Below, piece after piece: positions 1 through 8,035 of a stretch of DNA of 33,350 nucleotides. Source of the DNA: an uncultured Oscillibacter sp. (GTDB taxonomy: Bacteria; Bacillota; Clostridia; Oscillospirales; Oscillospiraceae); NCBI GenBank assembly GCA_900770295.1, contig CAAGJQ010000026.1:1-33350 (forward strand). The letters run 5' to 3'. How positions within the stretch are numbered: position 1 is the stretch's first letter; each line of letters starts with the position of its first letter. Position numbers and translations under genes: made by a program. The notes under the pieces are model-generated. The model saw only the letters and a program-made list of their open reading frames with translations. It was not told where the DNA came from and did not search any database.

Positions 1-24
1 GGGCGCGGCGGTATCGCCGCGCCC
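1..24 (-). terminator. Probable terminator hairpin after the cyclase gene
   Basis: A perfect 10-bp inverted repeat (GGGCGCGGCG / CGCCGCGCCC) with a GTAT loop starts at the window edge, 26 bases past the stop codon of the minus-strand cyclase gene. The tract that would be the U-run lies outside the window, so the terminator call is only partly supported. Confidence 0.55.
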
Positions 25-50
25 GCCGTTGGATGCAAGTTCGCGCTTTG

Positions 51-821
51 TTATTCAGCCGGGCAGATGGCGAAGCACCGGGCGGAGAAGCCCACGCCGT
101 CCTTCAGCTTGGGGAAGGCGCAGACGATGATGCTGCCCACAGGGGGGACCTGGTCCAGGTTCCGCATGACCTCGATCTGGATGCGGTCCACCTCCAGGAT
201 GTACTGCTCGCCGGGATAGGGATAGGCGCCCTCCTTCGTGGTGACGAAGCCGGGGTCGGTGTCGGCGGGCTCATGGCCGATGGCGCCGATGTTCCGCTCC
301 TCCACCAGCCACTGGATGGCGGCCTTGTCCCAGCCGGGATAGTGGGGGACGCCGTTTTCATCGGGGTTGTCCAGATTGGCCTTCTTGTGCCAGTCGGAGC
401 GGAAGGCCACGAAGGCGCCGGCGGGGATCTGGCCGTACTCGGCCTCCCAGGCCTTGATGTCGTCGATCTTCAGCATGAAGTCGGGGTTCTCGGCGCACTC
501 CTTGGACTTGTCGATGACCACCAGAGGATACACCATTTCCTGCACCGTGATCTCGTTCATGGCGCGGCCGTCGCCCCAGAAGTGGCGGGGCACGTCCACG
601 TGGGTGCCGTACTGGCTGGCCACGCTGATCTGGAAGCAGCGCATGGGAGCCATCATGTCGTCGGGGGTGCCCTCCACATAGTCGAACAGCTTCGTGGCCT
701 CCAGGGGCTTGAAGCCGTACCAGTGAGGCGTCTCAGGGCTCAGTTCGTGCGTCAGGTCCACCCACTTGTACTTGGGGGACTTCAGCTCTTTCAGCTGTTC
801 CCACAACATCAGATTTGCCAT
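51..821 (-). CDS. Cyclase family protein (kynurenine formamidase-like metal hydrolase)
   Basis: This 256-residue protein matches the PF04199 cyclase family, soluble metal-dependent hydrolases that include bacterial kynurenine formamidase and several amide- or lactone-hydrolysing enzymes. The diagnostic metal motif YGTHVDVPRH lies at residues 71-80 and supplies H74, D76 and H80. A second motif, GHEPADTDPG at 182-191, carries the conserved His-Glu pair (H183, E184). The length is usual for the family and no signal peptide is visible, so it is probably cytoplasmic. The start is fixed by AAGGAGG (complement of 830-836), eight bases before the ATG. A promoter lies just upstream, after the asnB terminator, so it is transcribed alone. 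No tryptophan-degradation genes flank it, so the substrate cannot be named. Confidence 0.85.
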   Translation of the reverse strand: MANLMLWEQLKELKSPKYKWVDLTHELSPETPHWYGFKPLEATKLFDYVEGTPDDMMAPMRCFQISVASQYGTHVDVPRHFWGDGRAMNEITVQEMVYPLVVIDKSKECAENPDFMLKIDDIKAWEAEYGQIPAGAFVAFRSDWHKKANLDNPDENGVPHYPGWDKAAIQWLVEERNIGAIGHEPADTDPGFVTTKEGAYPYPGEQYILEVDRIQIEVMRNLDQVPPVGSIIVCAFPKLKDGVGFSARCFAICPAE

Positions 822-870
822 ATATGTATCCTCCTTGATTGCAGATTGACAGCGTTGCTATCATGGGTCG

Positions 871-899
871 AGTATACAAGTTATCGGAAAAATTTGCAA
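871..899 (-). promoter_or_regulatory. Sigma-A promoter of the cyclase gene
   Basis: On the minus strand TTGCAA (complement of 894-899) and TATACT (complement of 871-876) are separated by exactly 17 bases, about 50 bases before the start codon. This is a good match to the vegetative consensus. Confidence 0.6.
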
Positions 900-934
900 T
901 AAAAAAATGCGGCGGAAACGTCGGTTCCCGCCGC
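900..934 (-). terminator. Intrinsic terminator of asnB
   Basis: Minus-strand hairpin with GCGGCGG/CCGCCGC arms (909-934, one bulge), followed on the transcript by a run of seven U (complement of 901-907). It lies 12 bases after the asnB stop codon. Confidence 0.8.
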
Positions 935-946
935 TGTATTTCTGTG

Positions 947-2782
947 CTATACAAGATGCACCTGATACGTCCGCAGCCAGTGGTCCATCTGTAAAAAATA
1001 GGCAATCGTCTGGGGGACGGTCATCAGCTGGCCGTACCATGGCTGGGTGCTGCCGCAGGCCAGAAGCCCCTCCAGCGCCTCCCGCCGGACGAAGGCGAAG
1101 AGGGGGGAGGCGTCCTCGTCCAGAAGCCGCTCCAGCCCCATGGACACCAGCCGCAGGTAGGCGGGGTGGACCGTCTTGGGGTAGGGACTCTTCTTCCGGT
1201 GCAGGACGCTCTCCGGCAGGAGGTCGCCCACCGCGGCCCGCAGCAGGCCCTTCTCCTGTCCGCCCAGCTCCCGCAGCTCCGGCGGCACGTTGTACAGATA
1301 CTCCGCGATGCGCCAGTCGCAGAAGGGGACCCGGACCTCCAGCGCGCTCCACATGCTCATCCGGTCCTTCCGGTCCAGCAGGGTCTGCATGAACCAGTCC
1401 ATGTTCAGCAGCATGAGGCGGCGGACCCGCTTCTGCTCATCGCTGTCGCTGTCCAGACACTCCGCCTGCCGCAGCGTGGCGCGGTAGCGCTGGCGGACGA
1501 TGTCCCCGGCGTCCAGCCGCCGGGCGTACTCCGGGGTCAGGAAGGAGGCCCGCCAGGCGGTGGACTGGGCCCAGGGGAAGCCGTTTTCCGGCCGGACCGT
1601 TGGGTCCCGGAACCAGGGGTAGCCGCCGAAGATCTCATCGGCGCACTCGCCGGACACCGCCACGGTCACGTCTTTCCGGACGGCCTGACAGAACAGCAGC
1701 AGGGAGGAGTCCACGTCCGCCATGCCCGGCAGGTCCCGGGCCTCCGCCGCCGGGTACAGGGCGGCGGCCACCTGGGGCGGGTCCAGCACCACGTTGGTGT
1801 GGAGCGTCCCCAGATAGTCCGCCATTTCCGTGATGTACGGGCCATCGGCGGAGGGCTGGAACTTTCCGGCGGTGAAGTACCGGTCGTTGTCCCGGTAGTC
1901 CACGGAGAAGGTCCGCAGCTGCTCACCCCGTTCTCCCAGGGCTTTCGCCGCCACGGCGGAGATGACGCTGGAGTCCAGCCCGCCGGAGAGGAAGGTGCCG
2001 ACAGGCACGTCGCTGACCAGCTGCCGCCGGATGGCGTCCTCCACCAGATACCGGACGTGGGCCACGGTGTCCGCCTCGTTCTCCTCATGGGGCCGGGCGG
2101 TGAGGGACCAGTATTTTTTCAGCCGCAGGCCGTCCCGGCTGAAGGTCCCGCACTGGCCGGGCAGGAGTTCATGGACATTGCGAAAAACGCCCTGTCCCGG
2201 CGTCCGTCCCGGGCCGATGAGCACCAGCTCCGCCACGCCGCCCTCATCGATCTCCGCAGGAACCGCCGGGTGTTTGAGCAGGGCCTTGAGCTCCGAGGCG
2301 AACACCAGCCCGCCCCGGGGCGGCAGGGAGAAGAACAGGGGCTTGACGCCCATCCGGTCCCGGGCCAGAAAGAGCGTCTCCGTCTCCGCCTCCCAGACGG
2401 CGAAGGCGAAGATGCCGTTGAACCGCTCCACGCAGTCCTCGCCCCACTCCAGATAGGATTTCAGCAGCACCTCGGTGTCCGAGTGGCCGGAAAAGCCCCA
2501 GCCCGCCGCCGCCAGCTCCCGCCGCAGGTCCTCCGTGTTGTAGAGCTCTCCGTTGTACACCAATGTACAGGTCCGGCCCTCCCGGCGGACCGTCATGGGC
2601 TGGCGGCCGTTCACCGGGTCAATGACGCACAGCCGCGTGTGGGCCAGCTGCGCGTGGGGGGCGAGAAACAGCCCCTCCTGGTCCGGCCCCCGCCGCCGCA
2701 GGGCCGCCTGCATCTTCACAATGGTCTCCGTCTGCGTCCGAAGGTCCTGGGCATATTCGATTTGCCCGGCAATGCCGCACAT
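947..2782 (-). CDS. asnB: Asparagine synthase (glutamine-hydrolysing)
   Basis: This 611-residue enzyme makes asparagine from aspartate, ATP and glutamine-derived ammonia. The start is set by chemistry: the class II amidotransferase nucleophile must be Cys2, and the protein begins MCGIAGQ. AAGGAGG (complement of 2791-2797) sits eight bases upstream of this ATG, and longer in-frame starts are ignored. The glutaminase domain (about 1-215) shows HTRLCVID (48-55), NGE (77-79) and SDTE (101-104). The synthetase domain has the PP-loop SGGLDSS at 266-272. Length and domain order are normal for AsnB. It is divergent from livK, with its own terminator. A hairpin in its leader could affect expression, but no T-box consensus was found. 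Confidence 0.95.
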   Translation of the reverse strand: MCGIAGQIEYAQDLRTQTETIVKMQAALRRRGPDQEGLFLAPHAQLAHTRLCVIDPVNGRQPMTVRREGRTCTLVYNGELYNTEDLRRELAAAGWGFSGHSDTEVLLKSYLEWGEDCVERFNGIFAFAVWEAETETLFLARDRMGVKPLFFSLPPRGGLVFASELKALLKHPAVPAEIDEGGVAELVLIGPGRTPGQGVFRNVHELLPGQCGTFSRDGLRLKKYWSLTARPHEENEADTVAHVRYLVEDAIRRQLVSDVPVGTFLSGGLDSSVISAVAAKALGERGEQLRTFSVDYRDNDRYFTAGKFQPSADGPYITEMADYLGTLHTNVVLDPPQVAAALYPAAEARDLPGMADVDSSLLLFCQAVRKDVTVAVSGECADEIFGGYPWFRDPTVRPENGFPWAQSTAWRASFLTPEYARRLDAGDIVRQRYRATLRQAECLDSDSDEQKRVRRLMLLNMDWFMQTLLDRKDRMSMWSALEVRVPFCDWRIAEYLYNVPPELRELGGQEKGLLRAAVGDLLPESVLHRKKSPYPKTVHPAYLRLVSMGLERLLDEDASPLFAFVRREALEGLLACGSTQPWYGQLMTVPQTIAYFLQMDHWLRTYQVHLV

Positions 2783-2803
2783 GGGGAACACCTCCTTCAA
2801 AAT

Positions 2804-2838
2804 GCAGGGGAACCCACGCCATCCGTGAGCTCCCCTGC
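2804..2838 (-). promoter_or_regulatory. Hairpin in the asnB leader
   Basis: GCAGGGGA (2804-2811) and TCCCCTGC (2831-2838) form a perfect 8-bp stem in the asnB 5' untranslated region. The minus-strand transcript continues AUUUUG and then the AAGGAGG ribosome-binding site. It resembles a weak attenuator or a structure that governs access to the ribosome-binding site. The function is unproven. Confidence 0.4.
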
Positions 2839-2861
2839 TCTTTTTCAGTGTATGCAAAGAG

Positions 2862-2900
2862 GAATGACGGGTGTTCGTCAGAATGACAATATAGAATGAC
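2862..2900. repeat. Three GAATGAC direct repeats between asnB and livK
   Basis: GAATGAC occurs at 2862-2868, 2881-2887 and 2894-2900, and related ATGACGAA words occur at 2933-2940 and 2991-2998. They fill the divergent regulatory region of asnB and livK and could be a shared operator. No regulator can be named. Confidence 0.35.
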
Positions 2901-2982
2901 AAAAAGGCATGTAAGGCATAAATATGTTTCATATGACGAAATTAGACCGGAAGCCTGCCGGTTTTTTGTGTGTTTATTGTGA

Positions 2983-3011
2983 TTGACAAAATGACGAAAC
3001 ACTCGTATGAT
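2983..3011 (+). promoter_or_regulatory. Sigma-A promoter of the liv operon
   Basis: TTGACA (2983-2988), a 17-base spacer, then TATGAT (3006-3011). Transcription should begin near 3018, so the leader opens almost directly with the 3023-3056 hairpin. Confidence 0.85.
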
Positions 3012-3022
3012 GATTTCAACGC

Positions 3023-3056
3023 AAGGACGCGTGGATGAGCTTCATCCACGCGCCTT
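3023..3056 (+). promoter_or_regulatory. Strong 5'-terminal hairpin in the livK leader
   Basis: AAGG, one bulged A, then CGCGTGGATGA pair with TCATCCACGCG and CCTT (15 bp, GCT loop). The sequence CTTCGTTTTTC follows. The stem starts about five bases from the predicted transcript 5' end and ends 33 bases before the ribosome-binding site. It could be an attenuator or a stabilising 5' hairpin; the T-run is offset by four bases. Confidence 0.55.
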
Positions 3057-3101
3057 CTTCGTTTTTCCCGAGAAATCGGCACATTTTTAGGAGGAATCGT
3101 T

Positions 3102-4319
3102 ATGAAAAGAAGAAAACTTCTGAGCCTCTTGCTTGCCCTCTCCATGGCTTTTGGCCTGACCGCCTGCGGCGGCGGGGAAAGCGCTTCGGGCGCCAGTGAA
3201 GAAGCGGGAGATTCCGCCGGAAGCGGTGACACCATCCTGCTGGGCACCATCTCTCCCAACACGGGCAACCTGGCTGCTTACGGCACTGCCATCATAAACG
3301 GCGTGAATCTGGCCGTGGAGGAGATCAATGCCGCTGGCGGCGTGCTGGGCTCCCAGATCCAGGTCATCAACGCCGATGACCAGGGTGATCCCACCGAGTG
3401 CATGAACGCCTTCAACTCTCTGGTGTCCCAGGGCGTGGGCCTGATTGTGGGCTCCGTCACTTCCAGCTGCACCTCCGCCATCACCGACAGCGCCAATGAG
3501 GAGGAAGTGGTCCTGACCTCTCCGTCCTCCACCGCCGACTCCATCACCACCGAGGACGACTACGTGTTCCGCGCCTGCTACGCTGACAGCTTCCAGGGCG
3601 CCATCGCCGCGGCCTACGCCAAGCAGGCCGGCTATGCCAAGGTCGGCGTTGTCTACTGTGCCGCCGATACCTACTCCAAGGGCCTGTATGACTCCTTCAG
3701 CGCCGCCTGTGAGACCTATGGCGTGGAAGTGGCCGCCGTGGAGTCCACCGCTTCCATGGATGTGCAGGACTACACCAACCAGTTCGCCTCCATGGTGAAG
3801 GCCGGCGTGGAACTGGTCTATGCACCTTATTACTATGATGTCATCGGCCCCTATCTGGTCACCCAGGCCCGTGCCGCCGGCTATACCGGCATCATCATGG
3901 GTGCTGACGGCTACGACGGCGCTCCCTCCTACGTGGTGGACGGCGCGGATCTGACCGCATTCAATGATGTCTACTGGACCAACCACTACGATCCCGCCGA
4001 TGAGTCCGAACTCGTGCAGAACTTCGTCAAGGCCTTCCAGGACAAATACGGCGAGACCCCCATGGCCATGTCCGCTCTGGCTTATGACTGCGTGTATATG
4101 TACAAGACCGCCATCGAGGCCGCCGGCTCCGCCGACGCGGCAGCCGTCCGCGACGCCATGTCCGACACCTCCATGACCTATGAGTGCGTGACCGGCACCT
4201 TTACCCTGGACGAGAGCGGCACCCCCGTCAAGGGCGCTACCATCGTCTCCTTTACCTCTGACGGCTCCTCCGTGGGCACCACGCTGGTGGACGTGGTCAA
4301 GGAGCTGCCCGACGCCTGA
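3102..4319 (+). CDS. livK: Branched-chain amino acid ABC transporter, substrate-binding lipoprotein
   Basis: This 405-residue type I periplasmic-binding-fold protein captures leucine, isoleucine or valine, or a related amino acid, outside the membrane and delivers it to LivHM. A lipoprotein signal is clear: MKRRK, a hydrophobic stretch, and the lipobox LTAC with the acylated Cys at residue 22. A Gly/Ser-rich tether follows, then the family's opening ILLGTISPNTGNLAAYG. The start has AGGAGG at 3089-3094. It is the first gene of the liv operon, with its own strong promoter and leader hairpin. It is separated from livH by 169 bases holding a terminator, a layout that gives more binding protein than permease. 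The exact ligand is inferred from family context. Confidence 0.93.
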   Translation: MKRRKLLSLLLALSMAFGLTACGGGESASGASEEAGDSAGSGDTILLGTISPNTGNLAAYGTAIINGVNLAVEEINAAGGVLGSQIQVINADDQGDPTECMNAFNSLVSQGVGLIVGSVTSSCTSAITDSANEEEVVLTSPSSTADSITTEDDYVFRACYADSFQGAIAAAYAKQAGYAKVGVVYCAADTYSKGLYDSFSAACETYGVEVAAVESTASMDVQDYTNQFASMVKAGVELVYAPYYYDVIGPYLVTQARAAGYTGIIMGADGYDGAPSYVVDGADLTAFNDVYWTNHYDPADESELVQNFVKAFQDKYGETPMAMSALAYDCVYMYKTAIEAAGSADAAAVRDAMSDTSMTYECVTGTFTLDESGTPVKGATIVSFTSDGSSVGTTLVDVVKELPDA

Positions 4320-4351
4320 TCTCCCGTATCTGATTCAAAACAATATTTTCA

Positions 4352-4382
4352 CATCCGGGCCGGATCAGGTCCGGCCTGGATG
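4352..4382 (+). promoter_or_regulatory. 13-bp hairpin downstream of livK
   Basis: CATCCGGGCCGGA pairs with TCCGGCCTGGATG across a TCAGG loop, with a single G-U pair. No U-run follows, so it is more likely a 3'-end stabilising structure for the livK message than a terminator. Confidence 0.55.
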
Positions 4383-4412
4383 TATCCAATCCATCCGGTC
4401 ATGACAGCAGGG

Positions 4413-4458
4413 GTGGCGCTCCTGCGAAAGCGGCAGCGCCACTCTCTGTTTCTTTTTT
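4413..4458 (+). terminator. Internal terminator between livK and livH
   Basis: GTGGCGCT (4413-4420) pairs with AGCGCCAC (4435-4442). An inner stem is capped by a GAAA tetraloop, and the T-rich tract TCTCTGTTTCTTTTTT follows. No separate promoter is evident before livH, so partial read-through is likely. Confidence 0.75.
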
Positions 4459-4488
4459 AGCAGGAAAGAGAAAGGGGAGGAACCCAAC

Positions 4489-5385
4489 GTGACTACATTT
4501 ATCCAGACACTGGCCGTCGGGCTGCGGCTGGGCAGCATCTACGCCCTGGTCGCCCTGGGCTATACCATGGTATACGGCATCATCCGCCTGATCAACTTCG
4601 CCCACGGCGACTTCATCATGGTGGGCGGCTATACCATGATCTTTACCGTACCCGCCGCAATGGCCATCGGCCTGCCGGCATGGTCGGCGGTCCTGATCGC
4701 CATTGTGGTGTGCGCGCTGGTGGGCATGGGCACGGAGCTGATCGCCTACCGTCCCGTGCGGAAGAAGGGCACCAATATGACCGCCCTGATCACCGCCATC
4801 GCCATGAGCTTATTTTTGGAAAATCTGGCCCAGGCCATCCCGGCCATCGGCCCCAACCCCAAGGTTGCAAGTCAGATCTTTACAGCCGGCGGCCTGAGCA
4901 TTGCCGGCGTGACCCTGGAGTACACGACGATCCTGACCATCATCATCAGCGCCGTCGTCATGGTGGTGCTGTACCAGTTCACCCAGCGGACCCGGCTGGG
5001 CCGGGCCATGCGGTGCGTCTCCGAGGACAAGGAGGCCGCCACCCTCATGGGCATCAATGTCAACCACACGATCCTGCTGACCTTCGCCATCGGCTCCGGC
5101 CTGGCGGCGGTGGCGGCCCTGATGTACATGGCCCAGTATCCCAAGATCTACACCACCATGGGCTCACTGCTGGGCCTGAAGGCCTTTGTGGCGGCAGTGC
5201 TGGGCGGCATCGGCATCATCCCCGGCGCTGTGCTGGGCGGCGTGGTCATCGGCCTGGTGGAGTCCTTCACCACCAGTTATATCTCCTCCAGTATGGCGGA
5301 CGCCTTCGTCTTTTTGATCCTCATCGTGGTGCTGGTGCTGAAGCCCGCCGGCATCCTGGGTAAGAATGTAGGTGAAAAGGTATGA
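4489..5385 (+). CDS. livH: Branched-chain amino acid ABC transporter permease LivH
   Basis: This 298-residue integral membrane protein forms one half of the translocation channel. The N-terminus (LRLGSIYALVALGYTMVYG, about residues 11-29) followed by INFAHGDF is the LivH family hallmark, and about eight hydrophobic segments follow. The start is a GTG at 4489 with GGGGAGG (4474-4480) upstream. The stop overlaps the livM start as ATGA, so the two permeases are translationally coupled. Length is normal. Confidence 0.93.
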   Translation: MTTFIQTLAVGLRLGSIYALVALGYTMVYGIIRLINFAHGDFIMVGGYTMIFTVPAAMAIGLPAWSAVLIAIVVCALVGMGTELIAYRPVRKKGTNMTALITAIAMSLFLENLAQAIPAIGPNPKVASQIFTAGGLSIAGVTLEYTTILTIIISAVVMVVLYQFTQRTRLGRAMRCVSEDKEAATLMGINVNHTILLTFAIGSGLAAVAALMYMAQYPKIYTTMGSLLGLKAFVAAVLGGIGIIPGAVLGGVVIGLVESFTTSYISSSMADAFVFLILIVVLVLKPAGILGKNVGEKV

Positions 5386-6533
5386 AAAAGAATCGAACCA
5401 TGCAGGGCTACCTGCTCAATACGGTTTTGCTGCTACTGCTGTTTGCGGGCTTCCAGCTTCTGACGTCCGCCGTCGGCGGAAGCGGCTCCTTCAAGCTGGT
5501 CATCGCCCCCTGTATGTGGCAGTGCTGCTACCTCATCATCCTGGCGGCGTCGCTGAACCTGGTGCTGGGCTTTCTGGGCCAGCTGTCCCTGGGACACTGC
5601 GGCTTCATGGCCATCGGCGCCTATACGGCGGCCCTGCTGAGTCTGGCCTGTGAGCGGGCCGGCGTCTTTGAGGACAAAAAGGGCCCCGTGTTTCTGTTGA
5701 TCCTCATCGCCTGCATCCTGGCGGCAGGGCTGCTGGCCGCCCTGGTGGGCCTACTGGTGGGCATCCCCGCTCTGCGGCTGAAGGGCGACTATCTGGCCAT
5801 CATCACCCTGGGCTTCGGCATGATTATCGTCAACATCATCAACAACCTGCCCTTCTGCGGCCAGGACGGCCTGTCCCAGGGCTCCGCATCCTCCTCTCTT
5901 TATAAGAACGGTCTGGGTTTCGGCACCAAGGGCAAGGTCAGCTTTTTGTGGCTGGCCCTGCTGGTGACGCTGCTGTGCCTGACCATGATGTTCATGTTTA
6001 TCCGCTCCAAGTACGGACGCTGCATCAAGGCTATCCGGGACGACGAGATCGCCGCCTCCGCCTCCGGCATCAACACCTCTTTTTATAAGGTGATGACCTT
6101 TGCCTACTCCGCGTTCTTCGCCGGTGTGGCCGGCGCGCTGTACGCCTGCGCCAACGCCACGCTGTCCACATCGTCCTTCTCCTTCTCCAACAGCGGTATC
6201 CTGAACTCCACCTTCATCGTGGTCATGGTGGTGCTGGGCGGCATGGGCTCCCTGACGGGCTCTATCGTGGCGGCCGTCATCATGTTTGTGGTGAACTATC
6301 AGATCAAGAACGGCACCTGGGTGGCGCTGCTGCCCGCCGTGGTGCAGAGCGTGTTTGAGTATCCTATGCTGGTCTACGCCATCGTATTGATCGTGGTCAT
6401 CATGTTCCGGCCCAAGGGCATCTTCGGCGCCTATGAGTTCTCTCTGCTGAACCTGGGCCGGGACCTGAAGGGCTACCGGACCAGAAAGGCCGCTGAAAAG
6501 GCGGAGCGAAAGGAGGCCAAGGTCCATGCCTGA
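5382..6533 (+). CDS. livM: Branched-chain amino acid ABC transporter permease LivM
   Basis: This 383-residue multispanning protein is the second half of the Liv channel. The family segments LGFLGQLSLGHCGFMAIGAY and, further on, LRLKGDYLAIITLGFG are present. The start overlaps the livH stop, and the C-terminal charged tail overlaps the livG start by eight bases, so the whole permease-ATPase block is tightly coupled. The tail (KAAEKAERKEAKVHA) is very basic and lies on the cytoplasmic side. Confidence 0.93.
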   Translation: MKKNRTMQGYLLNTVLLLLLFAGFQLLTSAVGGSGSFKLVIAPCMWQCCYLIILAASLNLVLGFLGQLSLGHCGFMAIGAYTAALLSLACERAGVFEDKKGPVFLLILIACILAAGLLAALVGLLVGIPALRLKGDYLAIITLGFGMIIVNIINNLPFCGQDGLSQGSASSSLYKNGLGFGTKGKVSFLWLALLVTLLCLTMMFMFIRSKYGRCIKAIRDDEIAASASGINTSFYKVMTFAYSAFFAGVAGALYACANATLSTSSFSFSNSGILNSTFIVVMVVLGGMGSLTGSIVAAVIMFVVNYQIKNGTWVALLPAVVQSVFEYPMLVYAIVLIVVIMFRPKGIFGAYEFSLLNLGRDLKGYRTRKAAEKAERKEAKVHA

Positions 6534-7302
6534 GACAACGAGAATGCCTGTCCTGGAGACGAAAAAGCTGGGCATCACCTTCGGCGGATTAAAGGCCGTC
6601 CAGGATTTCAACATTCAGATCTACCAGGGGGAGCTGATCGGCCTGATCGGCCCCAACGGCGCCGGCAAGACCACCGTGTTCAACCTGCTCACCGGCGTCT
6701 ATGTCCCCACGGAGGGCACCGTTCTGTTGAACGGCGTGCCCCTGAACGGCAAGAAGACCCACCAGTTCGTGGCCGCCGGCGTGGCCCGGACCTTCCAGAA
6801 TATCCGGCTGTTCAAACAGATGACGGTCATTGAAAACGTCAAGGCCGCCTTTACCAAGGACATCTCCTACAACCTGCTGGACGCCACTCTGCGCACACCG
6901 AAATTCTGGCGGACGGAAAAGGCCCTGACGGACAAGGCCATGGACCTGCTGGCCATCTGCCATCTGGAGGACAAGGCCGACGTTCTGGCCTCCAGCCTGC
7001 CCTACGGCCAGCAGCGGAAGCTGGAGATCGCCCGGGCCCTGGCCACCGACATGAAGGTCCTGCTGCTGGACGAACCCGCCGCCGGCATGAACCCCACGGA
7101 GACGGCGGAGCTGCTGGAGTGCATCAACACCATCCGGGACCGCTTCGGCGTGGCCATCCTGCTGATCGAGCACGACATGTCCCTGGTGATGAACGTCTGC
7201 GAGCGCATCCAGGTCATCGACTACGGCCAGACCATCGCCTCCGGCCTGCCGGAGGAGATCGCCAACAACCCCAGGGTCATCGCGGCCTATCTGGGCGAGT
7301 AA
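6526..7302 (+). CDS. livG: Branched-chain amino acid ABC transporter ATP-binding protein LivG
   Basis: This 258-residue cytoplasmic ATPase powers the Liv importer. It shows Walker A GPNGAGKTT (42-50), Q-loop QNIRLF (91-96), the LivG-type signature YGQQRKLEIA (160-169), Walker B LLLDEP (179-184) and H-loop His216 in IEHDMS. All catalytic residues are intact. The start has AAAGGAGG (6509-6516) and overlaps the end of livM. An alternative in-frame Met at residue 7 lacks a comparable ribosome-binding site. Confidence 0.94.
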   Translation: MPETTRMPVLETKKLGITFGGLKAVQDFNIQIYQGELIGLIGPNGAGKTTVFNLLTGVYVPTEGTVLLNGVPLNGKKTHQFVAAGVARTFQNIRLFKQMTVIENVKAAFTKDISYNLLDATLRTPKFWRTEKALTDKAMDLLAICHLEDKADVLASSLPYGQQRKLEIARALATDMKVLLLDEPAAGMNPTETAELLECINTIRDRFGVAILLIEHDMSLVMNVCERIQVIDYGQTIASGLPEEIANNPRVIAAYLGE

Positions 7303-7315
7303 GGAGGGAAACACC

Positions 7316-8020
7316 ATGCTGGAAATCAAAGACCTGAATGTCTTTTACGGGGCGATCCACGCCCTGAAGGGCATCTCCCTCACCGTGGGAGACGGCGAGC
7401 TGGTGTCCCTGATCGGCGCCAACGGCGCCGGCAAGACCACCACCCTGCACACCATCTCCGGCCTGCTGCACGCGGCCTCCGGCTCCATCATGCTGGACGG
7501 CAGGGATTTGCAGAAGGTCCCGGCCAACACCATCATCAATCTGGGCCTGGCCCATGTGCCGGAGGGGCGCCACGTGTTCGCCCGCATGACCGTGGAGGAG
7601 AACCTCCGCATGGGCGCCTATATCATCAAGGACCAGAAGAAGATCGCGGAAAACCTGGAGAAGGTCTACGGGCACTTCCCCCGCCTGAAGGAGCGGTACC
7701 GGCAGCTGGCGGGCACCCTCTCCGGCGGCGAGCAGCAGATGCTGGCCACCGGCCGCGCCCTGATGACGGACCCGAAGATCGTGCTGATGGATGAGCCGTC
7801 CATGGGCCTGAGCCCTCTGCTGGTAAAGGAGATCTTCGCCATCATCGAGGAACTGCACAAGAGCGGCATCACCATTTTGCTGGTGGAGCAGAACGCCAAA
7901 ATGGCCCTGGCGGTCTCTGACCGGGCCTACGTGCTGGAGACCGGCACCATCTCCATGGAGGGCAGGGCCACTGATCTGGCCGCTGATGACCGGGTCCGAA
8001 AGGCCTACCTGGGCGCATAA
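7316..8020 (+). CDS. livF: Branched-chain amino acid ABC transporter ATP-binding protein LivF
   Basis: This 234-residue ATPase partners LivG. Walker A is GANGAGKT (34-41), the signature is LSGGEQQ (135-141), and Walker B is IVLMDEP (155-161). The switch position reads VEQN rather than the His-containing LivG sequence, which is the normal LivF form. It begins 13 bases after livG, with AAGGAGGG upstream, and its stop codon abuts the ribosome-binding site of the next gene. Confidence 0.94.
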   Translation: MLEIKDLNVFYGAIHALKGISLTVGDGELVSLIGANGAGKTTTLHTISGLLHAASGSIMLDGRDLQKVPANTIINLGLAHVPEGRHVFARMTVEENLRMGAYIIKDQKKIAENLEKVYGHFPRLKERYRQLAGTLSGGEQQMLATGRALMTDPKIVLMDEPSMGLSPLLVKEIFAIIEELHKSGITILLVEQNAKMALAVSDRAYVLETGTISMEGRATDLAADDRVRKAYLGA

Positions 8021-8035
8021 GGAGGAAAATGCCAT

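Noticed and set aside
2783..2982. T-box riboswitch before asnB
   Set aside because: No AGGGTGG-type antiterminator box or specifier stem was found; only one 8-bp hairpin is present.
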